This document shows positions 1 through 6,436 of a stretch of DNA of 6,436 nucleotides, in pieces. The position numbers were made by a program, and so were the translations under genes. Below the pieces are notes generated by a model. That model saw only the letters and a list, made by a program, of their open reading frames with translations. It was not told the origin of the DNA and made no database searches. The DNA is taken from assembly GCA_014799765.1 (NCBI GenBank), contig JAAVHK010000092.1, positions 1 to 6,436 on the forward strand, read 5' to 3'. This stretch comes from Ruminococcus sp. (lineage in GTDB: Bacteria > Bacillota > Clostridia > Oscillospirales > Ruminococcaceae). The stretch's first letter is position 1; every line of letters begins with the position of its first letter.

Positions 1-866
1 AGATTACTAACGCTATATGCAGGGCAAAATCCGGACTGCGTGACAGTAGCAGACCCACTGCATCATTTTTGTTTGCGGGTTCTACAGGTGTCGGGAAAAC
101 GGAACTCGCCAAGGCTCTGGCGGATTGTATGTTTAATTACGGAAACAATCTCATAAGAATAGATATGTCGGAATATATGGAAAAACATTCCGTATCAAAA
201 CTGATAGGAGCTCCGCCAGGGTACGCCGGTTACGACGAACAACCAAGCAATCTGTGCGAAAGAGTACGCCGTAATCCGTATTCTTTACTGCTTTTTGACG
301 AGATAGAAAAAGCTGATATTGAAGTCCTGAACGTTCTTTTACAGATACTGGATGACGGTATTCTGACAGATTCCACTATGAGACGAGTGAATTTCCGTAA
401 CTGTATCATAATAATGACTTCAAATATAGGTGCTGACCAGTTAAGCAGGAAATCACTGGTGGGATTTTCTGAAAAAAGCGATACCGCCCATGAAGACTAT
501 GTTTTGACAAGGCTCAGGGAACATTTCACGCCGGAATTTATCAACAGAATCGACGAATTAATAGTATTCCGTCCGCTTGAACATGATGACCTAATGAAAA
601 TAAGCCGGATAACTCTTGAAAATTTACGTATACGTGCAAAAAGTCTCGGAATAGAACTGACCTATTCACCGGATGTTGTGAAAGCCGTCGCAGAGGCTCG
701 TGAAACTGAAAAATATGGTGCACGTCCGATAAAAAGACGTGTCACGGAACTGGTAGAAAACGAACTCGCCGGAATGATAGTCCGGTCTGAAATCCGAAGC
801 GGTGAGACCGTCAGGGCGGAAATAAGAAACGATAAAATTTTATTCATGAAAACCGCCAAAGTATAG
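1..866 (+). CDS. ClpC-type Hsp100 ATPase, C-terminal part (5' end outside window)
   Basis: This is the last 287 codons (reading frame from base 3) of a ClpC/ClpB-family AAA+ unfoldase, which threads proteins through a hexameric pore in the cytoplasm. The fragment starts just before the second ATPase domain. Visible are Walker A GSTGVGKT (residues 26-33 of the fragment), pore loop GYAGY (73-77), Walker B LLLFDE (95-100), sensor 1 TSN (139-141), arginine finger in FINRIDE (Arg182) and sensor 2 GARP (Arg241). A VGF tripeptide (153-155) sits where ClpC and ClpA carry the ClpP-binding loop; ClpB lacks it, so I favour a ClpP partner that degrades its substrates. A TTG at 69 is not the real start, because conserved family sequence continues upstream to the window edge. 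Several usually conserved positions differ: GPTG is GSTG, EKAH is EKAD, and the segment before the FRN motif is altered. It may therefore be a divergent paralogue and not the housekeeping ClpC. The N-terminal, first AAA+ and middle domains cannot be seen. Confidence 0.9.
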   Translation, partial: ITNAICRAKSGLRDSSRPTASFLFAGSTGVGKTELAKALADCMFNYGNNLIRIDMSEYMEKHSVSKLIGAPPGYAGYDEQPSNLCERVRRNPYSLLLFDEIEKADIEVLNVLLQILDDGILTDSTMRRVNFRNCIIIMTSNIGADQLSRKSLVGFSEKSDTAHEDYVLTRLREHFTPEFINRIDELIVFRPLEHDDLMKISRITLENLRIRAKSLGIELTYSPDVVKAVAEARETEKYGARPIKRRVTELVENELAGMIVRSEIRSGETVRAEIRNDKILFMKTAKV

Positions 867-867
867 G

Positions 868-894
868 AAAAGGGAGAATTATTCTCCCTTTTTT
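868..894. terminator. Bidirectional intrinsic terminator between the ClpC-like and lipase genes
   Basis: A perfect 11-bp stem (868-878 pairs with 882-892) closes a 3-base loop (879-881) and is followed on the plus strand by a T run ending at 894. It begins one base after the TAG stop of the ClpC-like gene. On the minus strand the same hairpin lies across the end of the lipase gene: the 3-base loop is exactly that gene's TAA stop codon, and the left arm then gives a shorter T run. It can serve both convergent genes, and is stronger in the plus direction. Confidence 0.85.
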
Positions 895-3053
895 CTGCGT
901 TTCATGATTGTAGCCGACGTTGCAATTAATATAATTGCTCCGCCTGCTCCTGCCATGACCGGTATCAGATTTTTATCTTTCTGTATTTCTGTTTCCGTAC
1001 CGTCAGTGGATATTGTCATAATATGATTGCCGTTATCGTCATTGACGTACATTTCAGCGGATTTCATATCATACTCTATGTTTTTCCCGACGGTAAGCGA
1101 AACATTTTCATATGATTTTTTAAAACCGTCCGTATCGCTGACCGACATTTCAATAATTTCTTCAGTACTTCCGGTGAATTTTACTGAACAGTCATCTGAC
1201 GACAGATATATATGTGTGTGTTCGTCGTCGGAAAATTTCTTCAAATCGTTTAAAACAGTATTATTTTTCTGTACAGCATATTCCGCATACGGATTATTTA
1301 TTGTTATTTTTGTATAAGTTCTGTACTCCGGTTTTTCCGGAAGATTTTCAACATAAATCTGTGGTTCATAGCAAGCCTTGCCGAAATTTCCGTAATCGAA
1401 AGTGATTGTTTTTCCGGATTTCACCCCGAACGGCTCTAAAGTTACAATGTCGCTTTCGTTCATGATGTTCATTACGTTTTTACATGGCATTGCAGAATCA
1501 TATACGCAAGGGCTTCCGAAAGTATATACAAAAACATCTTCTTCCGGAATTTTCAGTACGGAATCATGACTGTTTATTTCATTGCCTAAAAGACTTGCAA
1601 CCGCACCGCCTATACTGTGTCCGGTTACGATGACTTTTAAATTTCCGTCCTGAGCGGAGTTAAGGATTTCACTGTGTTGTGAAATATATTCGTCAAGAGA
1701 GTTCTTAACCCTTATGTAGAAATCGTAATAATCCGGATTTGTCATGGTGTTCATGAATGGTTGACTGAACGGTTTTTTAATCTGATTATAGAAATCACTC
1801 TGTCCGCTGTTACCTTTAAGAGTTACGGCAAGTAAAGTAATATCGCCTACCGGTCTTGAAGCTATGGAAAATGAATAGTCCTCTGACGGATAGCCGTAAA
1901 TCTCTATGTTATCCGATTTGAAACCTAACTGTCTGTATGCGGAGTTGATATAGTAACCGGTTTCACGTCTGCCATTGTATGCCGAGGCACTCAATGCGAC
2001 GGCGATTTCTGCAATGTCTCTGTGATACTCCCTTGAATCCTGTCGGAACATATTTTCTGTGATTTCCGTATCTACCGCACCACCGTAATAGCGTACACCG
2101 TCTGGGATTACGTTTTCCGTAGCGTTGATGTATTTATAACCATAATGTGCCGAAAATCCGTTACTGTCATATGAATCAAAGTAAATGAACTGTCCGAATT
2201 TTTCACCGTCCGGAACTTTTGGTATTATATCGCTTTCGTTGACGATATTCATTATATTATCGCAATCGGCTGTTGTAGGGTCACCATAATAGACGTTCGG
2301 ACACGCAAAACTATATACGAAAATATCTTCCTGTGGGACGTCTAATTTTTCCTCGTACATCTCGGCGACGGAATCAATATAAGAAAAACCGTCATAATTT
2401 ACTTGTCCGTGCGTATTGAAGTATGCTCCTAAAAGATTAGTACCTGCTCCGCCCAAACTGTGTCCGGTGATGAGGATTTTTAAATTTCCGTTTCCGGCGG
2501 ATTCTTCAATTTCAGGGTGTTCATTCAGGTACAAACTCATTCCCACAGAAACTTTAGTAAAAAAACTCACAAATCCGGCTGATGCACTGTCTTCATAAAA
2601 TGGCGTACCAAATATTGCAATATCGGTCAGGAGGTCACTTGCACTTTCGAGATTAGTTCCACGCAATGTGACTACTAAAAGCCGAGTATCACCTATTTCA
2701 CGGGTAGCCAGCGAAAATGCCTGTGAATCCTCTTCAAAATCTATGACATCCGTATCATATACAGCATTGTTTGACTGGTCAGCATATCCGAAAAGCGTTA
2801 CATCGTTTTTTGTATCAAATCCGAGTGTTTCGTAAGCATTATTCAGATTTTCGCCATTATACGCACACTGACTGAGTACCGACGACAGCACCGCAATATT
2901 CTTATGGTAGCCATTGGAGTTCTGTTCAAACATTTCCTCATTTATAGCCACCTCCGCCGTACCGCTACCATAATTGATACTTTCCGCACGGACGTCAATT
3001 CCGGTCAATGAAACGGCTATCATCGTACTTAACAAAAAATTTGTAAATTTCAA
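879..3053 (-). CDS. Secreted, membrane-anchored tandem class 3 lipase-like protein
   Basis: This 724-residue exported protein probably hydrolyses ester bonds of lipids or other acyl esters outside the cell; the substrate is unknown. A Sec signal peptide (residues 1-23, likely cut after VRA) is followed by two homologous alpha/beta-hydrolase domains of the Lipase_3 type. Domain 1 (about 36-318) has the oxyanion motif RGT (131-133), nucleophile elbow GHSLG (Ser199), Asp275 in NESD and His303 in SAHYG, a full triad. Domain 2 (about 326-572) keeps GHSIG (Ser480) and NESD (Asp535), but has KGN instead of RGT and Cys561 where His is expected, so it is probably inactive. A beta-rich region (about 580-690) leads to a hydrophobic segment (696-715) and a KRRKK tail, a C-terminal membrane anchor without LPXTG. 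The start is TTG, chosen for the well-placed AGGAGG site and because a later ATG would cut into the signal peptide. It lies 12 bp behind the radical SAM gene and is probably co-transcribed. Confidence 0.88.
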   Translation of the reverse strand: MKFTNFLLSTMIAVSLTGIDVRAESINYGSGTAEVAINEEMFEQNSNGYHKNIAVLSSVLSQCAYNGENLNNAYETLGFDTKNDVTLFGYADQSNNAVYDTDVIDFEEDSQAFSLATREIGDTRLLVVTLRGTNLESASDLLTDIAIFGTPFYEDSASAGFVSFFTKVSVGMSLYLNEHPEIEESAGNGNLKILITGHSLGGAGTNLLGAYFNTHGQVNYDGFSYIDSVAEMYEEKLDVPQEDIFVYSFACPNVYYGDPTTADCDNIMNIVNESDIIPKVPDGEKFGQFIYFDSYDSNGFSAHYGYKYINATENVIPDGVRYYGGAVDTEITENMFRQDSREYHRDIAEIAVALSASAYNGRRETGYYINSAYRQLGFKSDNIEIYGYPSEDYSFSIASRPVGDITLLAVTLKGNSGQSDFYNQIKKPFSQPFMNTMTNPDYYDFYIRVKNSLDEYISQHSEILNSAQDGNLKVIVTGHSIGGAVASLLGNEINSHDSVLKIPEEDVFVYTFGSPCVYDSAMPCKNVMNIMNESDIVTLEPFGVKSGKTITFDYGNFGKACYEPQIYVENLPEKPEYRTYTKITINNPYAEYAVQKNNTVLNDLKKFSDDEHTHIYLSSDDCSVKFTGSTEEIIEMSVSDTDGFKKSYENVSLTVGKNIEYDMKSAEMYVNDDNGNHIMTISTDGTETEIQKDKNLIPVMAGAGGAIILIATSATIMKRRKKGE
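1338..2948 (-). repeat. Internal tandem duplication of the lipase domain
   Basis: Two in-frame copies of a hydrolase domain lie head to tail within the lipase gene, at about 2100-2948 (copy 1) and 1338-2078 (copy 2). Matching landmarks occur in the same order: EMF/NMF with YH, a CAYNG/SAYNG segment, an AY..LGF segment, the elbow GHSLGG/GHSIGG, and NIVNESDI/NIMNESDI. The DNA has diverged, but short identities remain, such as the same 12 bases at 1614-1625 and 2457-2468 next to the serine elbow. The duplication is therefore old and has diverged in function. Boundaries are approximate. Confidence 0.8.
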
Positions 3054-3058
3054 AAAAG

Positions 3059-3066
3059 CCCTCCTT
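3059..3066 (-). promoter_or_regulatory. Ribosome binding site of the lipase gene, overlapping the upstream stop codon
   Basis: On the minus strand, AAGGAGGG (3066 down to 3059) lies six bases from the TTG start at 3053, counted from its AGGAGG core. Its first base is the last base of the TAA stop (3068-3066) of the radical SAM gene. This strong site supports the TTG start and suggests that ribosomes ending the upstream gene could help initiate the lipase. Confidence 0.85.
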
Positions 3067-3953
3067 TATAATCCGGACAAATCAAAATCCGGTACGTACT
3101 TTTCACCGACGGCGGATTTCTGTTGCGTATAGCCGTTTATGCCGTGATTTTCGGCGTACCTCACAACTCTGTAGTACTCCATTCTGGTGACGTTCCGTTT
3201 CAACTCTTTATATGTATCGTCAATGAAATCAAAAGGTGTGTACTGATTCATGATACTTACAAGAGGTTCAGAAACATTTGCAGAAATCCAGTCAAGAATT
3301 TTCATAGAATCGTGTCGGTGAGCAGGCAATACAAGATGTCGTATCAGAACACCCCTGACAAGTCCGCCGTGTTCGTTGAAGATGTTTTTTCCGGTCTGTT
3401 GTATCATGTCGAGTAAAGCAGACTACGCATACTGAAAATAATCCGGAGCGTTTGAATACCTTGCGGAAACTTCCGGCGAAAAGTATTTTATATCCGGCAT
3501 ATATATATCTATGTAACCGTCAAGAAGTCGTATCGTTTCCGGAAGTTCGTAACCACCGGAGTTATATATTACCGGAATATTTATCCGGAGTTTTATTATG
3601 TCAAGAGATTTGATTATATCCGGTACAAAATGAGTAGGCGTAACGAGTTCTATATTATCCGCACCCATATCGTGCAGACGCAGAAAAACATCCGCAAGCT
3701 GTTGTATAGTCAGCGATTTCCCGAAAAGTTCGTTACTGATTTTGTTGTTCTGACAGTAACAGCAATGCAGACTACAACCGGAAAAAAATACCGTACCTGC
3801 ACCGTTGCGATAGGATATACAAGGCTCTTCCCATTGGTGAAGAGTTGCCTTAGCGGTAAGTATTTTCGTACCTGCTCCGCAGAAGCCGGATTTTTCGTGA
3901 CGGTTTATACCACAACGTCGGGGGCATAACTGACAGTTTTCGTAAATATCCAT
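3066..3953 (-). pseudogene. PflX-like radical SAM protein interrupted by one in-frame amber codon
   Basis: Read through, this encodes 295 positions, a normal length for the PflX group (COG1313) of pyruvate-formate-lyase-activase-like radical SAM proteins. These are thought to use a [4Fe-4S] cluster and S-adenosylmethionine in the cytoplasm; their substrate is poorly known. The N-terminus has the family's extra cysteine cluster (Cys7, Cys10, Cys14, Cys25), then an EEPCIS segment and the radical SAM motif C-x3-C-x2-C (Cys60, Cys64, Cys67) before QNN. TAG at 3423-3425 replaces codon 177, after DYFQYA; the same frame continues with SALLDMIQQ and a typical C-terminus containing IRHLVLP and MNQYTPF. 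No frameshift or other lesion is visible. The downstream ATG at 3407 has no ribosome binding site. The start at 3953 is preferred to the in-frame ATG at 4094 because an AGGAG site and promoter lie directly before it and the cysteine cluster follows. A sequencing error or partial readthrough is possible. Confidence 0.85.
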
Positions 3954-3963
3954 AAAAAAATCA

Positions 3964-3968
3964 CTCCT
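3964..3968 (-). promoter_or_regulatory. Ribosome binding site that fixes the radical SAM start
   Basis: AGGAG (followed by TGA) on the minus strand lies ten bases before the ATG at 3953. The promoter core is immediately upstream, so any start further up, such as the ATG at 4094, would lie before the transcription start. This places the beginning of the protein at MDIYENC. Confidence 0.75.
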
Positions 3969-3975
3969 ACGGATA

Positions 3976-4004
3976 ATTATATCATATTCAGCGGATTTTA
4001 TCAA
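3976..4004 (-). promoter_or_regulatory. Sigma-A type promoter of the radical SAM-lipase operon
   Basis: On the minus strand a -35 box TTGATA (4004-3999, five of six matches to TTGACA) is separated by 17 bases from a perfect -10 box TATAAT (3981-3976). The -10 box is preceded by TGA, giving the extended -10 form. Transcription should begin near 3969, leaving a leader of only about 16 bases that is mostly the ribosome binding site. No operator is convincing. The match is close to consensus, so expression is probably housekeeping in strength unless a repressor acts. Confidence 0.8.
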
Positions 4005-4092
4005 TATTAAATTTCCGATAAAATTCATAATTTTAACACGCCAAATACAAAAAATTACGTTATTATGGTAAAAAGCAAAACCGGAGGAAATC

Positions 4093-4566
4093 ATGAAAAA
4101 GAAGAAATATATAATTATTCCGTTGATGTTAGTCGCCTTTGTGGTGGGAGTTCTGATACTCGATTCAATCCATATGCATTCGGCTTTTTCAAGAAACTGG
4201 GATACTATATCAGAACAATTTGAAATTGTAAACGATTACGCAATGACAAAATTTCCGGCTGAAAGAAATTATATTCAGCTTTCAGACCTTGACGACACAA
4301 ACTACGATAATATAAATAATGCTCTTTCGGCTGTAAGGGAGTATTTAAACAAGTATTTTGATAATGGAAGTTATATTCAAATTGACGATAGGGGCGATTA
4401 TTTAGAATATACCTGTATGGAACGTTACCAATATATTTTAATACATATAAAGGATAACAAAAAACAATCTCTTAAATTCAGTAAAAAATTCGATTTTTTC
4501 ATAAACAAATATACAATAGACAAGTTAGGTGACGGCTGGTATTTAGTATTTCAGCACCATATATAA
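4093..4566 (+). CDS. Small signal-anchored protein of unknown function
   Basis: This 157-residue protein is not one I recognise. Its N-terminus is MKKKKY followed by one hydrophobic segment (about residues 6-25), which should insert as a signal anchor and leave roughly 130 residues outside the membrane. The outer part is rich in aromatic and charged residues, has a single cysteine (in YTCMERY), and ends in GDGWYLVFQHHI; it looks like a small folded alpha/beta domain. ATG at 4093 is preceded by GGAGG (4083-4087) with a five-base spacer, so the start is well supported. It is transcribed away from the radical SAM gene and toward the permease, so it is probably monocistronic. I could not find a good promoter in the 139-bp divergent gap; CATAAT (4026-4031) and TATTAT (4061-4066) are possible -10 boxes but lack clear -35 partners. 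No link to either neighbour can be shown. Confidence 0.75.
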   Translation: MKKKKYIIIPLMLVAFVVGVLILDSIHMHSAFSRNWDTISEQFEIVNDYAMTKFPAERNYIQLSDLDDTNYDNINNALSAVREYLNKYFDNGSYIQIDDRGDYLEYTCMERYQYILIHIKDNKKQSLKFSKKFDFFINKYTIDKLGDGWYLVFQHHI

Positions 4567-4570
4567 AAAG

Positions 4571-4608
4571 ATAGTACCTGAAGAAAATTCAGGTACTATT
4601 TGTTTTTT
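4571..4608. terminator. Bidirectional intrinsic terminator between the small membrane protein and the permease
   Basis: A perfect 12-bp stem (4571-4582 with 4588-4599) closes a GAAAA loop and is followed on the plus strand by TTGTTTTTT. It begins four bases after the TAA stop of the small membrane protein. On the minus strand it follows the permease stop (4609-4607) and ends in CTTTTT. It can therefore end transcription from both convergent genes. Confidence 0.9.
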
Positions 4609-6436
4609 ACTGTTTATGACTTTTTATAATCGACTTGCTACAAAGATAAGTTATCAGGAAATAGCCTCCGTAAATAATCAGAATCATAATTGAAGTAAAC
4701 CCGATAGATTCCGCAAGTTTTTCAGTACCGAAAGTTTCGAGTATAAATGTTGCGAACTTCATACCGAAAACGGAATGTACGCAGGCGAGAAGTAGCGGCA
4801 GGAGGAAAAATATACCGGTCTGTCTGAACAGTGACTTTGATAAATCGCTTTCTTCTGCACCTATTTTGCGTAACATTTCGTATCTTGAAATGCTGTCGAC
4901 GCTCTCGGAAAGTTGTTTAAGGGCGAGTATCGCAGCACATGAAATAAGGAAGATAAGTCCGATATACAGACCTATGAATGTAACCATCGCACCAAGTCCG
5001 ATAGTAGCTTCTGCGATGTCAATTCTTGTATTAATGACAGAATAATGACCCATTTTTCTTGAATCTACTTCTGATTTATATTCATTGAAGAAATTTTTAT
5101 ATTTATCTTGTATGCTGTCCTCAATGATTTGTTTTTCTTCTTTTGTTTCTGCATTGTAATTGCCTATGAGGAAATCTGTACTTGCGTAATTTTCGTCAAC
5201 AACATAATCCGGTACTACATAGAATCCGCCATTGATATGTTGTGATGATATATCTATGAATCCGTCCTGACACTCGTCATATTTTGACGTGAGAGTATGT
5301 CCGAAAACTGTTATTTCTTTTTCTGTTCTGAGTTTTTCGTCACGGATTGCTTTTAAACTCTTGAAATCGCACATTACAGCATATTCATTATCATTGAGTG
5401 TAATTTCGTCTCTGCCGTAAAGTCTCCGGATTGCGTTATAATCACTTAATCTTACAATATCTTCAAGTGCCTCATAGTCAAGATACATATACTGTTGTTG
5501 CATTTCTTCGAGGTGACTGCCAAGAGAATCAGCGAAAGTAAGGTTATCGTCGCCATATGAATGGAAGTGTACAGATTCGCTTAAATCTTCCTCAAAGTCG
5601 TAACCGTATTCCTTAGCCCTTTCTACAATGTCTACATAATGGTCACGGTATTCCTGAGTATCGTATTCAGTATATTGTATTTCCAAATCTGCCGGACACA
5701 TTTCAGTTAAATTAGCGTTCATGGAGTTTCTTATTGAAAATGCTGAAGATAATGTACAGATAGTCACGAAAAGCATTAAACATATGACCGTCATGGAAGC
5801 AACTGTAGTATTTATTTTACTGCTTATCTGTCGGAATGTGAAACTGTTAAGACCTTTATAATATTTTTTCTTCATTGACATTACAACTCTTAACATCATA
5901 CCCGATACTGACCAGAATATTAAAAATGTAGATACCGCACCTATTGCAATAAGTTTGGCGAGTTTTTCAGTACTCATATCATTGGTTTTCCAACCGGCTG
6001 TATAGTAAGCATATCCCAACGCACAAGCGGAAACTATAAATATAATCACACAGAGTACCGGATTTTTAAGTTTAAGTTTTTCGGACTTCTTCCCCGACTG
6101 CATAAGATTTATAAGTTTACACTTGCTAATCATGAAACTATTGAAGAACATCACGACAACGTACATAATACCGAAATATATGGCTGTTTTAATAATAGCG
6201 TCGGTAGATACCATGAAAGTATATTCCGTCATATCGGCTTCAAAGAGATTTGCAACAAGTGTACTCATAAGTTGTGATAATCCTATTCCTATAAGCAGTC
6301 CTACTCCCAGTGAACCGATACCGATTATGATAGTTTCTATCAGAAGTATTGCGGAAATTTTACCTTTTCCCATACCTAATATCAGATACAACGCAAACTC
6401 TTTGTTTCGTCGTTTCATAAGAAAACGGCTGGCATA
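4607..6436 (-). CDS. BceB/FtsX-type ABC transporter permease, 5' end outside window
   Basis: The 609 visible codons are the C-terminal bulk of an ABC permease of the FtsX/MacB superfamily, closest in layout to BceB. BceB-type permeases work with an ATPase and often a two-component system to sense or resist cell-wall-active peptides. The reading frame stays open to the window edge (YASRFL before the first ATG at 6418), and the KRRNKEFALYLILGMGK segment is the usual cytoplasmic start of the first FtsX core, so roughly 50 residues are missing. Counting from the edge, membrane segments lie near 27-56, 81-102, 125-146, 161-184 and 210-234. A large soluble domain (about 235-475) follows, then segments near 478-506, 537-559 and 579-600. 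The last block has the second FtsX signature, with YEMLRKIGA between two helices. The big loop between segments matches BceB, whose extracellular domain binds the peptide or its lipid target. The ATPase partner gene is not in view; it would be expected upstream, beyond 6436. A general lipoprotein or peptide exporter is the alternative. Confidence 0.88.
   Translation of the reverse strand, partial: YASRFLMKRRNKEFALYLILGMGKGKISAILLIETIIIGIGSLGVGLLIGIGLSQLMSTLVANLFEADMTEYTFMVSTDAIIKTAIYFGIMYVVVMFFNSFMISKCKLINLMQSGKKSEKLKLKNPVLCVIIFIVSACALGYAYYTAGWKTNDMSTEKLAKLIAIGAVSTFLIFWSVSGMMLRVVMSMKKKYYKGLNSFTFRQISSKINTTVASMTVICLMLFVTICTLSSAFSIRNSMNANLTEMCPADLEIQYTEYDTQEYRDHYVDIVERAKEYGYDFEEDLSESVHFHSYGDDNLTFADSLGSHLEEMQQQYMYLDYEALEDIVRLSDYNAIRRLYGRDEITLNDNEYAVMCDFKSLKAIRDEKLRTEKEITVFGHTLTSKYDECQDGFIDISSQHINGGFYVVPDYVVDENYASTDFLIGNYNAETKEEKQIIEDSIQDKYKNFFNEYKSEVDSRKMGHYSVINTRIDIAEATIGLGAMVTFIGLYIGLIFLISCAAILALKQLSESVDSISRYEMLRKIGAEESDLSKSLFRQTGIFFLLPLLLACVHSVFGMKFATFILETFGTEKLAESIGFTSIMILIIYGGYFLITYLCSKSIIKSHKQ

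Noticed and set aside
541..859. Minus-strand open frames opposite the ClpC-like gene
   Set aside because: They lie against strongly conserved AAA+ coding sequence and have no start signals.
1027..1405. Plus-strand open frames opposite the lipase gene, and similar ones at 2416-2598, 3123-3416 and 3630-3929
   Set aside because: They are antisense shadows of genes with clear motifs, lack ribosome binding sites and have no recognisable domains.
3066..3407. A separate 113-residue gene from ATG 3407
   Set aside because: There is no ribosome binding site before it, and the sequence is the normal C-terminal third of the PflX-like protein in the same frame as the upstream part.
3423..3425. Amber codon read as pyrrolysine
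   Set aside because: No pyl genes are visible, another gene in the window ends in TAG, and the position is not a known pyrrolysine site in this family.
3970..4002. Two CGGAT direct repeats 22 bp apart around the operon's -10 box as a possible operator
   Set aside because: Only five bases are firmly shared and the word is common throughout the window, so chance is a sufficient explanation.
4004..4094. An N-terminal extension of the radical SAM protein starting at ATG 4094
   Set aside because: The extra 47 residues are not family-like, the extension runs through the promoter, and a good ribosome binding site sits before the ATG at 3953.
1..6436. Very frequent TCCGG/CCGGA words across the window
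   Set aside because: Most lie inside genes and fit frequent Pro (CCG) and Gly (GGA) codons or codon junctions; positions show no regular spacing by eye. A count against a codon-shuffled background would be needed to call it a motif.

Overview
The window looks like a chromosomal segment of a low-GC, Gram-positive anaerobe of the class Clostridia. A Ruminococcus-like Oscillospiraceae is my best guess. The clues are the AT-rich sequence with strong AGGAGG-type ribosome binding sites, a ClpC-type ATPase, a PflX-type radical SAM protein, a Sec-secreted lipase with a C-terminal membrane anchor, and a BceB-like permease. The genus is an inference from style and gene content; there is no marker gene.

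Layout: (1) At 1-866 (+) lies the 3' end of a ClpC/Hsp100 gene, holding the second AAA+ domain and C-terminus. It ends at a bidirectional terminator (868-894) shared with the convergent lipase gene. (2) Positions 879-3953 (-) form a two-gene operon behind an almost ideal sigma-A promoter (TTGATA, 17 bp, TGATATAAT). The first gene is a PflX-like radical SAM protein (3066-3953) interrupted by one in-frame TAG at 3423-3425. The second, 12 bp downstream, is a secreted, membrane-anchored protein with two tandem class 3 lipase domains (879-3053, TTG start). (3) At 4093-4566 (+) is a small signal-anchored protein of unknown function, divergent from the operon. (4) A strong bidirectional terminator (4571-4608) is followed by a convergent BceB/FtsX-type ABC permease (4607-6436, -), whose 5' end is beyond the window.

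The genes are tightly packed, with no gap over 300 bases. I saw no RNA gene, insertion sequence, CRISPR array or phage gene.

The most notable points are the lipase and the radical SAM gene. The first lipase domain has a complete Ser-Asp-His triad. The second keeps Ser and Asp but has Cys where His is expected and has lost the RGT oxyanion motif, so it looks like a pseudoenzyme domain. The radical SAM gene is intact in sequence on both sides of a single amber codon, which points to a recent nonsense mutation or a sequencing error. I do not see convincing evidence of a new multi-gene system; the unusual features lie within individual genes.
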